Part shown: in pieces, positions 51,632 to 62,099 of the stretch
Layout of the letters: the number at the start of each line of letters is the position of its first letter
Numbering within the stretch: the stretch's first letter is position 1
The notes under the pieces: model-generated
Database searches by the model: none
What the model was told of the DNA's origin: nothing
What the model saw: the letters and a program-made list of their open reading frames with translations, nothing else
From: Methanobacterium sp. UBA44
Lineage (GTDB): Archaea > Methanobacteriota > Methanobacteria > Methanobacteriales > Methanobacteriaceae
Direction of reading: 5' to 3'
Assembly: GCA_002494885.1 (NCBI GenBank)
Contig: DACV01000009.1
Location: 1-64,000 of the forward strand
Length of the DNA stretch: 64,000 nt
Translations under genes and position numbers: made by a program

Positions 51632-52387
51632 ATGAAGCAGTGGTACGAAGAACTCTTTACTGATTACGCAGAAAAATATGAAAATGAAATTTTTACCCAG
51701 GGAACCCTCGGAGAAGTTGATTTTCTGGTTAGCGAGATAAATAAGGATAAAAATGTTAAAATACTTGATATTGGCTGTGGAACTGGCAGACATGCAGTAG
51801 AACTTGCAAAGCAGGGTTATAATGTCACCGGGATTGATTTATCAGAATCAATGCTCAATAGGGCCATTGAAAAAGCTCAAAATTTAAATTTAGATATTGA
51901 TTTTCAAATTGCAGATGCCAGAAAGCTCCCTTTTGAAAACCAGTTTGATCTTGTAATCATGATCTGTGAGGGAGCATTCCCATTAATGGAGACCGATGAG
52001 ATGAACTTTGAGATTCTAAAAAACGCTGCCAAAGCATTAAAAAATAATGGAAAACTCATATTTACAACTTTAAATGGTCTTTATCCATTGTATCATTCTG
52101 TTAAAGATTTTATGGACTCAAATGTGGTGGATGGTGCCAGTAAAGATAATTCATTTGATTTAATGACGTTTCGAGATATTTCAACATTTGAATTTGAAGA
52201 TGATAATGGTAATTTAAAGGTTTTAGAGTGTAATGAACGCTATTATGTACCTTCAGAAATTACATGGCTTCTTAAATCACTAAACTTCAGTAAAATTGAC
52301 ATTTTCGGCTGTGAAATTGGAAATTTTAGCAGAAATGTTGAATTAACTACAGAAGACTATGAAATGCTTGTTATAGCCCAATTATAA
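51632..52387 (+). CDS. SAM-dependent methyltransferase
   Basis: 251 residues, class I fold: VKILDIGCGTGRHAVELAKQGYNVTGIDLS (motif I and acidic ribose contact), QIADARKLPF (motif II) and LVIMICEGAFPLM. Small-molecule methyltransferase; substrate unknown. GGTGATT precedes ATG 51632. Lies just behind the DUF998 gene. Confidence 0.92.
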   Translation: MKQWYEELFTDYAEKYENEIFTQGTLGEVDFLVSEINKDKNVKILDIGCGTGRHAVELAKQGYNVTGIDLSESMLNRAIEKAQNLNLDIDFQIADARKLPFENQFDLVIMICEGAFPLMETDEMNFEILKNAAKALKNNGKLIFTTLNGLYPLYHSVKDFMDSNVVDGASKDNSFDLMTFRDISTFEFEDDNGNLKVLECNERYYVPSEITWLLKSLNFSKIDIFGCEIGNFSRNVELTTEDYEMLVIAQL

Positions 52388-52441
52388 AAATATCAAGTTT
52401 TATAGGTTTAAAACAGTATAAAATGGATATAGAATAAAAAG

Positions 52442-52513
52442 TAGTCCCTGGCGGAGTCGAACCGCCGTCGAAAGGTCCAGAGCCTCACAGGATTACCACT
52501 ACCCCAAGGGACT
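52442..52513 (-). tRNA. tRNA-Gln (anticodon CTG)
   Basis: 72 bases. Acceptor AGTCCCT/AGGGACT with discriminator A, D loop GGGTAGTGGTAATCCT, anticodon loop CTCTGGA, T arm GGCGG-TTCGACT-CCGCC. A1-U72 is usual for archaeal tRNA-Gln. The outermost anticodon-stem pair is mismatched. A TATA (minus strand GATATTTATA, about 52541-52550) lies upstream. No CCA encoded. Confidence 0.9.
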
Positions 52514-52664
52514 TGGAAAAAATTATATTTCTATTTTTTCTATAAATATCTTTTGTATATATTTTGTTGGGAAATTAAAAATAATAATAATGACATATAT
52601 TTTAATAATCATCATGATAATTTCACAGGTAAAACTATCAATTTAATTTTTATTGGGTGAAATA

Positions 52665-53000
52665 ATGGAAATATCAGCTATAACATTTTTAGCATTTATT
52701 CCCGGATTTTTTATCTTTTTTGTGGATCTTACTGAGTATTTAGGCAGAATTCATTCATTTCCTGTATCTCCATTCATGGGAAAGTATTTAGACAGTGACT
52801 ACAGAGAATAATTCAACCTCCAAACAAATTAATAAAAAGAAGCAGTATTAGGAGAATGCGGGTTTTAGAAGCAGGATGTGGAAGTGGAACATTTACAAAT
52901 TAAGTAGCCAGGTTTGCTGGAGATAAAGAAAAATTATATGCACTTGATATCCAGTTTGAAATGCTGGAACAGCTTCGCATGAAATTAATGTACAATTTAG
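52665..53000 (+). pseudogene. Decayed SAM methyltransferase gene
   Basis: ATG 52665 behind GGGTGA opens a 48-codon frame (a membrane helix, then FPVSPFMGKYLDSDYRE) and stops. Shifting frame continues IQPPNKLIKRSSI, MRVLEAGCGSGTFTN, a stop, VARFAGDKEKLYALDIQFEM and LEQLRMKL. The SAM motif I (LEAGCGSGTF) and the LYALDI strand are plain. One frameshift and one stop break it, and it fades near 53000. Beyond, 53001-53292 holds only short frames (for example KLIFKLYTEPLKKVIGIWKK) and no gene. Confidence 0.8.
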
Positions 53001-53292
53001 TTTTGATATGGAAATTCTTGCTTATTCATCAAACAAGGAAAAGGAGAAGTTGATTTTCAAACTATATACAGAACCCCTTAAAAAGGTAATTGGGATATGG
53101 AAGAAAGTAAAAACTTAACTGAGGCTGTAAAAAAGGCAATTTATACTGACTGGTTAAAAATGTTAATTTAACTAATACTAACCCAAATCATATCTGCTTA
53201 TATTATTTAAAAGCATTATTACACTTATTAGTCAAATTTAAGGATGAAGTTTAAAATTTTAAAATAAGTTAATAAAAATAAAATTTTTGAGC

Positions 53293-53493
53293 TCATTCAT
53301 GAAATAGTTCAGATCCAACTTTTATAACTTCATCTCTTGATTTATATTCTTGATCTGGAAGTGTTTCCATGGCTTCAAGTACATTTCTATCTGCATTGTT
53401 TTTCTTGGCCTGTCCAATTAAATCCTCCTTTCTTGCAGGGTAATGCATTCCTTTTAAAAAATTATAAACAGATTCTGGAGAAATTCCTTTCAT
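53293..53493 (-). CDS. DUF2795 protein
   Basis: 66 residues. VYNFLKGMHYPARKEDLIGQAKKNNADRNVLEAMETLPDQEYKSRDEV is the DUF2795 signature. A small helical cytoplasmic protein of unknown role found across bacteria and archaea. AAGGTGAT precedes ATG 53493. It follows a small protein on the same strand, 10 bases away. Confidence 0.87.
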   Translation of the reverse strand: MKGISPESVYNFLKGMHYPARKEDLIGQAKKNNADRNVLEAMETLPDQEYKSRDEVIKVGSELFHE

Positions 53494-53503
53494 ATTATCA
53501 CCT

Positions 53504-53815
53504 TCATTTTATATATTCAGATAAAATCAGTCCTTTCCAACCTTCTGAAAATTGTATATTTTCACCAAAATGAGTTAATGAGTGTTCTGCGGCTCTTAAG
53601 AGTTTTCTTGTAGGTAGCAGGACTTTTTGCCTTTCATGTTTTAAAATTAATCCATAATTAATAAGTATTTCTTCAATATCTCTAATTATATCGTCATTAT
53701 ATTCGTGCAGCCGTTCCATAAGGGTTGTTCTAAATTTAAAAGTATCAACACCGGTATATTTGTGAGGACTTAAGATATCGTATGTAGCTTTAATTACAGA
53801 TTCCTGTCTCGTCAT
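53504..53815 (-). CDS. Small helical protein of unknown function
   Basis: 103 residues, mostly helical and charged, no Cys. TRQESVIKATYDILSPHKYTGVDTFKFRTTLMERL is the longest ordered part. ATG 53815 is chosen because GGAGAT lies ahead of it, overlapping the ATG at 53830. It sits directly upstream of the DUF2795 gene, probably co-transcribed. No family recognised. Confidence 0.7.
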   Translation of the reverse strand: MTRQESVIKATYDILSPHKYTGVDTFKFRTTLMERLHEYNDDIIRDIEEILINYGLILKHERQKVLLPTRKLLRAAEHSLTHFGENIQFSEGWKGLILSEYIK

Positions 53816-53965
53816 AAAAATAATCTCCATATGTTAATTATGATCATGGTGGGATAAAAATATTACTTTTTTGATGCATGATATTATTTTAAAATTCCAT
53901 TTTTAAAATGGAATAAACACTTTTATGTAGACCAGTTGATGGTTGTTGTCATCTATAGCAGCGAT

Positions 53966-54534
53966 CTAACATTTTGGAAGAATAATAATTCCCTCTTCTA
54001 TATCTCCAAATTCTATAAAATCATTATTAAAATAGTAAATTCCGGCAATAATAAGGAATGCAGAGTCTAATTCGTGTTGATTGATGTTTTTAGGTAAATC
54101 AAAATATGTGCTGACATCTTCAGGAGTTTGGAGCCCTAAAATTTTTTGTATAGTTCGAGGATGAGATTCAATAACTTTATATTCTTCCTTTAACTTATCT
54201 GCAGTTCTAATTCCTCTTTCAGTAAGCATTCGCATTCCACGAAACGTCAGAGGCAGCGTGCGCCCATATTTTCGCATTTCAATTTCAGCTTTTCTGAAGT
54301 GTCCTCCAACTTCACTGCAACTGCATTCATTGCTTAACAACATCTGCCTTTTGGAAGTGAGAGTGGGGCATCAATAACGATTAAAGAAGGTTTTGTCTTG
54401 AATATAAATCTTAATATCTCATTATCATCAAAAACAGTGCATAAATGAAGTTTACCTGAATTTAAAAAACAAATTCCAGTGGGATTTTCAGGCTTTCCAG
54501 CCAGATCAATCCCCACTATTTTAGTATTTTTCAT
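53966..54534 (-). pseudogene. Frameshifted DUF429 gene
   Basis: The N-terminal part, from ATG 54534, reads MKNTKIVGIDLAGKPENPTG, then LIVIDAPLSLPKGRCC and stops at TAA near 54334. The next frame carries on with SNECSCSEVGGHFRKAEIEM, LTFRGMRMLTERGIRTADKL, IESHPRTIQKILGLQ and the end. Both halves belong to DUF429 (RNase H-like fold), which is normally one chain of this length. A one-base slip near GTTGTTAAG would rejoin them. It may be a true mutation or a sequencing error. Confidence 0.8.
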
Positions 54535-55042
54535 TATAAATAACTTCTTTAACACTCCTTCTTGGAGGCGCTTCTGGTTCTTCATCAGGATATCCGAGGG
54601 GAATAAGCGCAACAGGCCTTAAATAATCAGGTAAATCTAGTAATTCTGCAATATCATCTTCCTTAAATGCACCAATCCATGCAGCACCTAATCCAAGCGC
54701 ATAGGCTGAAAGTATCATGTTCTGAGCTGCACAGGCAGCATCCTGTATGCAGTAAAGCTCTCTACCTCTTTCACCATATCTTGCACCGGCATTGGCCTGA
54801 TTAGCGCACACTACAATAATTACAGGGGCTTTAGTGATAAATTCCTGCACATAGGCTGCTATAGCTATCTGAATCTTTATCTGATGATCTTTAACGATTA
54901 CAGCATTCCAGCTCTGTAAATCTCCAGCAGATGGGGCCCATATTCCGGCTTCAACTATTTTTTCAATTAATTCCTCATCAGGAGTTTCTTCTTTAAACTT
55001 TCTAATACTTCTTCTTCCTTTAATAGCTTCAAATAATTCCAT
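54521..55042 (-). CDS. Nitroreductase family protein
   Basis: 173 residues from ATG 55042 (MELFEAIKGRRSIRKFKEE), the usual family start; ATG 55057 is in frame. FMN contacts RRSIRKF, GIWAPSAGDLQSWNAVIV, YALGLGAAWIGAFKEDD and the end PRRSVKEVI. It reduces quinones or nitro compounds with NAD(P)H; substrate unknown. Its 3' end overlaps the DUF429 start by 14 bases, so the two were co-transcribed. Confidence 0.9.
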   Translation of the reverse strand: MELFEAIKGRRSIRKFKEETPDEELIEKIVEAGIWAPSAGDLQSWNAVIVKDHQIKIQIAIAAYVQEFITKAPVIIVVCANQANAGARYGERGRELYCIQDAACAAQNMILSAYALGLGAAWIGAFKEDDIAELLDLPDYLRPVALIPLGYPDEEPEAPPRRSVKEVIYNEKY

Positions 55043-55096
55043 GATATCATCAACCATTTTAATATATTAATTTAGAATTATTTAATCTTTGCAAAC

Positions 55097-55822
55097 CTAA
55101 TTTATTCTGGCGTCAATTACTACGTGGTATACGCCTGGAGAATATTTTTTAATTATTCTCTTTTTTAATATTTCCACTTCTCTCCCATTTGCAGCGCCAA
55201 TAATCCTTTCTGGCGGTCTTTTAAACCTTAAAAGGTCAGGGACTGACTCATGATAGTGAATAATTCCCCCTGGTTTTACAATTTCCATTGCGGCATCCAG
55301 AAATTCATGTGTATTGCCTATATATCCCATTAAAACTCTATCAGCAATTCCTTTAGGTGCTAATTCTCTACAGTCGCCTAATATGGGTTCTATTATATCT
55401 TCAGCTTTGTTAAGGATTATATTTTCTTTTAAGTAGCCATATGATACAGGATTTATCTCCACTGAATATATTTTCCCTGGATTTGAGTGTACAGCAATTG
55501 GAATTGAAAAGTAGCCGATTCCAGCAAACATATCAACTACTGTTTCTCCCTCTTCAACGATTTTTGCAATTCTCTGCCTTTCTGTGGTGTTTCCCTTGGA
55601 CCACATGATTTTAGCAACGTCGAGTTTAAAAAAGCAGTGATTTTCTCGGTGAATGGTCTCTGTATTGTCGCCAACGATTATTTCTACATCAGGCTCTCTT
55701 TTTTTGCCGTTTATGCGTCCTAATTTGACTATACGTTTTACTTCGGGTAAATTTAGAAGTTCCTCTATGCTATCTGGGTCATTTTTTAAAACGAGAATGT
55801 CTCCGATGACTTTGCCCTTCAT
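55097..55822 (-). CDS. taw2: Taw2-type aminocarboxypropyltransferase (wyosine synthesis)
   Basis: 241 residues of the Trm5/Taw2 fold. VVDMFAGIGYFSIPIAVHS binds SAM; ADRVLMGYIGNTHEFLDAA and GGIIHYHESVPDLL, with the end SPGVYHVVIDARI, fit Taw2 rather than Trm5, which has a DxLP at that place. Taw2 moves the aminocarboxypropyl group of SAM to 4-demethylwyosine at G37 of tRNA-Phe. Trm5 remains a weaker alternative. Confidence 0.85.
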   Translation of the reverse strand: MKGKVIGDILVLKNDPDSIEELLNLPEVKRIVKLGRINGKKREPDVEIIVGDNTETIHRENHCFFKLDVAKIMWSKGNTTERQRIAKIVEEGETVVDMFAGIGYFSIPIAVHSNPGKIYSVEINPVSYGYLKENIILNKAEDIIEPILGDCRELAPKGIADRVLMGYIGNTHEFLDAAMEIVKPGGIIHYHESVPDLLRFKRPPERIIGAANGREVEILKKRIIKKYSPGVYHVVIDARIN

Positions 55823-56277
55823 GTTAATTAGATATGTTCTGGTATTTCTTAAATTTTATTATTGAAATGAATTTTAAAAAGATGAAGTTGAAATAATCAT
55901 AAACTTTAAATAGCCATAACATACAAAAATAGAGTTATATAATGTAACTAAACAGTGTTATTTTGTTACAGATACCTTTTTATCCAATAATAACTATCAA
56001 TATTTAATTAAAAATTAGTTATAGTTGTAAAGATATTCAACATATTATCTTAAAAACTTGCTTTAAATCATTTAATATTTCTATTTAGTGGTTTAATAGG
56101 ACATTTTAAATATAAAAAACATAAAAATAGATATAATTGGTTAGTATAAGACAAACAGGGCTTTAAAAATTAAAAATAGAAGAAAGTGCTACAAGTAATA
56201 TTTATATAATATGAACTCCAATATTAGGCATAGAGAACTATTTTTAATTATATTTCGTATTTTTTTGAGGTGTATTC
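55823..56277. other. Long AT-rich promoter region of the proteasome beta gene
   Basis: No gene found. TATTTATATAATAT at about 56197-56210 is the best TATA for psmB. Further upstream TGTAAC and GTTACA at about 55938-55968 form a loose inverted repeat. GAGGTGT precedes the psmB ATG. Confidence 0.45.
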
Positions 56278-56901
56278 ATGAATGATGAAAACAGATTAAA
56301 AGGCACTACAACTGTTGGTTTAAAATGTAGAGACGGAGTTGTATTTGCCACAGAAAGAAGGGCCACTATGGGTAATTTGATAGCCCACAAAGTAGCCGAT
56401 AAAATTTTTAAAATAGATGATCATATCGGGGCTACCATAGCCGGTGGAGTAGGCGATGCCCAGAGCCTTATGAAATATATAAGTGCAGAAGTAACTCTTT
56501 ACAGGTTAAGAAACAGTGAAAGAATAAGCGTAGAATCTGCAGCAACTTTAACAGCCAATATATTACACTCATCAAGGTTTTATCCATTCTATGTCCAAAC
56601 ATTATTAGGTGGAGTAGACGATAATGGACCGGCATTATTCTCACTTGATCCAGCAGGTGGTGTAATAGGAGATAAGGTGATTTCTACAGGATCAGGTTCC
56701 CCAATAGCTTATGGTGTCCTTGAAGATAGGTATCATGAAGATATGGATACTGAAGAAGGAATAGATATTGCTGTAAGAGCAATACAGTCTGCAATGCAAA
56801 GAGATGCATTTTCAGGTAATGGCGTCCTTGTTGCAACAGTGACCGAAGAAGGATTTAAAATGCTACCTGAAGAAGAGGTAGAAAGAAGATTAAGAAAATA
56901 A
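56278..56901 (+). CDS. psmB: Proteasome beta subunit
   Basis: 207 residues. A nine-residue propeptide ends in KG and is removed to expose Thr10 (TTTVGLKCRDGVVFATERR), the nucleophile. Conserved Lys in the ADKIF region and GGVGDAQSL, SGSGSPIAYG and the Ser/Asp sites follow. Forms the two inner rings of the 20S core with PsmA. Next to aCPSF1, as in Methanothermobacter from memory. Confidence 0.97.
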   Translation: MNDENRLKGTTTVGLKCRDGVVFATERRATMGNLIAHKVADKIFKIDDHIGATIAGGVGDAQSLMKYISAEVTLYRLRNSERISVESAATLTANILHSSRFYPFYVQTLLGGVDDNGPALFSLDPAGGVIGDKVISTGSGSPIAYGVLEDRYHEDMDTEEGIDIAVRAIQSAMQRDAFSGNGVLVATVTEEGFKMLPEEEVERRLRK

Positions 56902-56989
56902 ATTAACTTTTTTTGACCCCAATTTATATTAATTAATTTATATTAAATATTAAAACTGTAAACTAAGTTTTACTTTATTTCTATTTTTT

Positions 56990-58907
<1,918 letters not shown>

Positions 58908-59113
58908 ATTCTTTTTAAATAATTCTTTGCTCAGTTGAGTTTTTAACTTAATTACTGGTTATTTAATAACTAAATTATTTTCATTTTTTTTTTAATTGAT
59001 GAGATTAATCTACTTCTTTTTTTGGCCTTCCCTATCTAAAACTTTTTATTAGGGGCTGCCTAAAGTATATATTATCTTTATTTTGAAATTATTCAAATAA
59101 TTTGGTGAATTAC

Positions 59114-60142
59114 ATGGTAACATATTCAGAATCAGGAGTAGATATTAATCTCGAGGAGGCAACAGTTTCTGCACTGGTTTCAGAAATTAAAAAAACGCTC
59201 TCTTTTAGGGATGTTATTACAGAAAGCGGTCATTTTGCGGCACTTGTGAAATTAGGGAATAAAGCAATCGCCATGAGTACAGATGGTGTTGGTAGTAAGA
59301 TTCTTGTTGCAAAGATGATGAATAAATACGATACAGTTGGAATAGACTGTATTGCAATGGTTGTAAATGATATTCTTTGTGTTGGGGCAGAACCAATAGC
59401 TATGGTTGATTATCTGGCAGTAGAAAAAGCTGATCCAGATATCGCAAGAGAAATAGGAAAAGGACTTGCCAGAGGGGCCGAAGAATCAAAAATTGCAATG
59501 ATTGGAGGAGAGACAGCATCTCTTCCTGAAATTATCAATGATTTTGACCTTGCTGGTACAGGGATCGGGATTGTTGATGGAGATAAAATTATAACTGGCG
59601 AAAATATTACTGATGGCGATGTTCTTATTGGAATAGAAAGTAGCGGCATCCATAGCAACGGTTTAAGTCTTGCCAGGAACGTATTTTTTGATAAATTAGG
59701 TTTAAATGTGGATGATCCTCTTCCAGATAATCCTGATACTACTGTTGGTGAAGAACTTTTAAGGCCAACTGAAATTTATGTTAAACCAGTAATTGATCTT
59801 TTAAATGAAGATATTGAAATTCATGGGCTTGCACATATAACTGGTGGAGGTTTTTTAAACCTTAAAAGGCTTAAAAAAGGTATTGGATACAATATTAATA
59901 ATTTACCAGAACTACATTCTATTTTTAAGTCTATTTATAATTCTGGAGTGCCTTTAGAAGAAATGTACAGAGTTTTTAATATGAATATTGGATTTGTGGT
60001 TATTGTTCCTTCAGAAGAGGCAGATAAAACCATAGAAACAATTCAGAGACATAATAATGTTTATAGAATTGGCTTTGTAAATAAGGATAAAGAAGAAAAT
60101 GTTGAAATTAAAGCCTTTAATGGAAAGATAATCAATTTATGA
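59114..60142 (+). CDS. purM: Phosphoribosylformylglycinamidine cyclo-ligase
   Basis: 342 residues from ATG 59114, behind TTTGGTGA; TTG 59102 would add four residues. MSTDGVGSKILVAKMM, GIDCIAMVVNDILCVGAEP, MIGGETASLPE and LAHITGGGFLNL are PurM motifs. Closes the imidazole ring of FGAM to AIR with ATP in purine synthesis. Followed 10 bases later by comC, likely an operon. Confidence 0.96.
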   Translation: MVTYSESGVDINLEEATVSALVSEIKKTLSFRDVITESGHFAALVKLGNKAIAMSTDGVGSKILVAKMMNKYDTVGIDCIAMVVNDILCVGAEPIAMVDYLAVEKADPDIAREIGKGLARGAEESKIAMIGGETASLPEIINDFDLAGTGIGIVDGDKIITGENITDGDVLIGIESSGIHSNGLSLARNVFFDKLGLNVDDPLPDNPDTTVGEELLRPTEIYVKPVIDLLNEDIEIHGLAHITGGGFLNLKRLKKGIGYNINNLPELHSIFKSIYNSGVPLEEMYRVFNMNIGFVVIVPSEEADKTIETIQRHNNVYRIGFVNKDKEENVEIKAFNGKIINL

Positions 60143-60152
60143 AGGTGTTTAG

Positions 60153-61184
60153 ATGAATATAACTGTCGAACAGGAAAGATCTATAATTATTGAAATTCTT
60201 ACAAGAATGGATGTTCCACTCGAACATGCAGAAATCGTTGCTGATGTAACAGTGGATGCAAATGTAAAGGGTTTTTCGTCTCATGGACTGGGTAGATTCC
60301 CCCAATACGTAAAGGGGCTTAAAGTAGGAACAATAGTTACTGATGCAGAAATAGAAATTGAAAAAGAGACCTCAGCTATGGCACTTATAAATGGAAATCA
60401 TATATTTGGCCATGTTGTTGCTTATAAAGCAATGAAAATTGCAATTGAAAAAGCTAAAGAAACAGGAATTGGAATTGTGGGAGTACATGATTCAAATCAT
60501 TTTGGAGTAGCAGGATACTATTCTGACATGGCAATCATGGAAGATATGATAGGGCTTGTAATGGCAAATACTGAACCTGCCGTAGCTCCAATAGGTGGTA
60601 AGGAACCAATTTTAGGAACAAATCCACTTGCAATTGGTATTCCATCAAATAAATATTATGTTTCAGTTGATATGGCAACATCTGCATCAGCGAGAGGTAA
60701 ACTCATTGAAGCCATACGTAAAGGTCAGAAAATCCCTGAGAATGTGGCTCTTGATGCTGATGGAAACCCTACAATAGATCCTGAAGCAGCTCTTAAGGGC
60801 TCAATTTTGCCATTTGGTACACATAAAGGATATGCACTATCTTTTATGATTGAAATTATTGCGGGACCTCTTGTAAAGGCCGCAGCAGGTAAAGCAGTAA
60901 AAGGAACTGCTAATCCTGAGAAAATGTGTACTAAAGGAGACCTGATGATAGTTATAGATCCTTCAAAATTTGTGGATATCGATGATTTTAAAGAAGAAGT
61001 TGATGGGCTGATTGAGGAAATTAAAGCTTCAGGAGACCAAATTTTTATTCCAGGAGATATAGAAGTAATGAATATTAATAAAGCTAAGGTTGAAGGGCTC
61101 CCAGTGGACGATGCGCTTTATAAACAAATTTTAGAGATTTCTGAGGAGCTATCCATTAATCTGAATGAATTACTGGATAAATAA
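60153..61184 (+). CDS. comC: L-sulfolactate dehydrogenase (malate/lactate DH-2 family)
   Basis: 343 residues. SSHGLGRFPQY, the catalytic-loop DSNHFGVAGYYSDMA, ILGTNPLAIGIPS, ALKGSILPFGTHKGYALSFMIEIIAGPL match the MDH/ureidoglycolate-type NAD(P) dehydrogenases. In methanogens this enzyme oxidises sulfolactate to sulfopyruvate for coenzyme M and can act on malate. GAAGGTG precedes ATG 60153. Confidence 0.92.
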   Translation: MNITVEQERSIIIEILTRMDVPLEHAEIVADVTVDANVKGFSSHGLGRFPQYVKGLKVGTIVTDAEIEIEKETSAMALINGNHIFGHVVAYKAMKIAIEKAKETGIGIVGVHDSNHFGVAGYYSDMAIMEDMIGLVMANTEPAVAPIGGKEPILGTNPLAIGIPSNKYYVSVDMATSASARGKLIEAIRKGQKIPENVALDADGNPTIDPEAALKGSILPFGTHKGYALSFMIEIIAGPLVKAAAGKAVKGTANPEKMCTKGDLMIVIDPSKFVDIDDFKEEVDGLIEEIKASGDQIFIPGDIEVMNINKAKVEGLPVDDALYKQILEISEELSINLNELLDK

Positions 61185-61339
61185 TCAGCACCCATACTTT
61201 TAAAGCATTTATTCTGTATAATTTTTATTTAATCTCCATTTTTTTAATACCTTTTTTCTTTCTATTAAACATCGAAAAAAATAAAAAGATTTATAAATAT
61301 TAAAATAGATTTTAAATATCAAAGAATAGGGGTTGTAAC

Positions 61340-61681
61340 ATGTCAGAAAAAACAGCAAAGGAAATAAGGGAACAAGCTAAAATTAATTTGAAAAAATCTT
61401 ATGATGAACAATTGGAAGCCCATATGAACTGTGAGTTAGAGGATGAGCTTCAGAAAAAGTTATTTGATCATATAATAGGAATGTGTAATCTAAAAGTTGA
61501 AGAAGAGATAGAAGATCAGATATATGGGAAAGAAGATGAAGAAATCAGCGAAGAGATAAAAGAACAAATTTATAGCAAAGCTGATGAAGTAATGCAAGAA
61601 GAGATACGCGATCACATAATTGGGCAGGATGAAGAAAAAATTAGAAGAAAAATACAGGAACAAATTATAGGAAAAGAATAA
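61340..61681 (+). CDS. Protein built of seven 16-residue repeats, unknown function
   Basis: 113 residues. From Lys7 it is an unbroken series of 16-residue units beginning at 7, 23, 39, 55, 71, 87 and 103. Examples are EEIEDQIYGKEDEEIS, EEIKEQIYSKADEVMQ and EEIRDHIIGQDEEKIR. Loose consensus: EE-I-x-E/D-Q/H-I-I/Y-G-x-x-x-E-x-x-x. Predicted to be helical and highly charged, with two Cys in repeats 2 and 3. It has its own TATA (GATTTATAAATAT, about 61288) and GGGGTTGT before ATG. No family recognised. Stands between comC and the formate genes. Confidence 0.8.
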   Translation: MSEKTAKEIREQAKINLKKSYDEQLEAHMNCELEDELQKKLFDHIIGMCNLKVEEEIEDQIYGKEDEEISEEIKEQIYSKADEVMQEEIRDHIIGQDEEKIRRKIQEQIIGKE

Positions 61682-61910
61682 TAAAATTTACATCTGAATT
61701 ATTATTCTAAATTATTGTTAATATTTCTATTTTAATTTTTTTTAATAATAGTATTCTTTGTTTTATTCAGTTTTTATGACATTACCTGGATTTAAAGCAT
61801 TTAAATCACATATTTTTTTATTTTAAAAACATACAAAGCCCTATTCGACAAGCAGACCTATACGTGTCACATATAAATTTTTCTATTTTTTTGTCTAACA
61901 ATATCTTTAT

Positions 61911-62070
61911 ATTCTGTGAATAATATCACTAAATATGAATATTCATGAATATTCATGATAATTCAAGAATTATTAATAATTAATAGGATATTCTGTTGAT
62001 TATTAACACATTTCTTGAAGATTTTCATTAATATTTACAAGTATCTTGAATAACTTTCATGAATATTCCA
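61911..62070 (+). promoter_or_regulatory. Formate-operon promoter with tandem palindromes
   Basis: TATA TTTATATT at about 61909-61917, then two overlapping copies of the perfect palindrome ATGAATATTCAT at 61935-61946 and 61945-61956, exactly 10 bases apart, one helical turn. A third copy, 11 of 12, stands at 62059-62070. AATTC-AA-GAATT lies at 61960-61971. The first pair sits at the expected start of transcription, which gives a leader of about 160 bases before fdhC. The stretch 61682-61910 shows no gene. Confidence 0.65.
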
Positions 62071-62099
62071 CGAACAAGATATAAAAGGAGGTCGAATAA

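Noticed and set aside
53966..54534. Programmed frameshift in DUF429
   Set aside because: No slippery heptamer or downstream structure is visible; a simple indel is the simpler reading.
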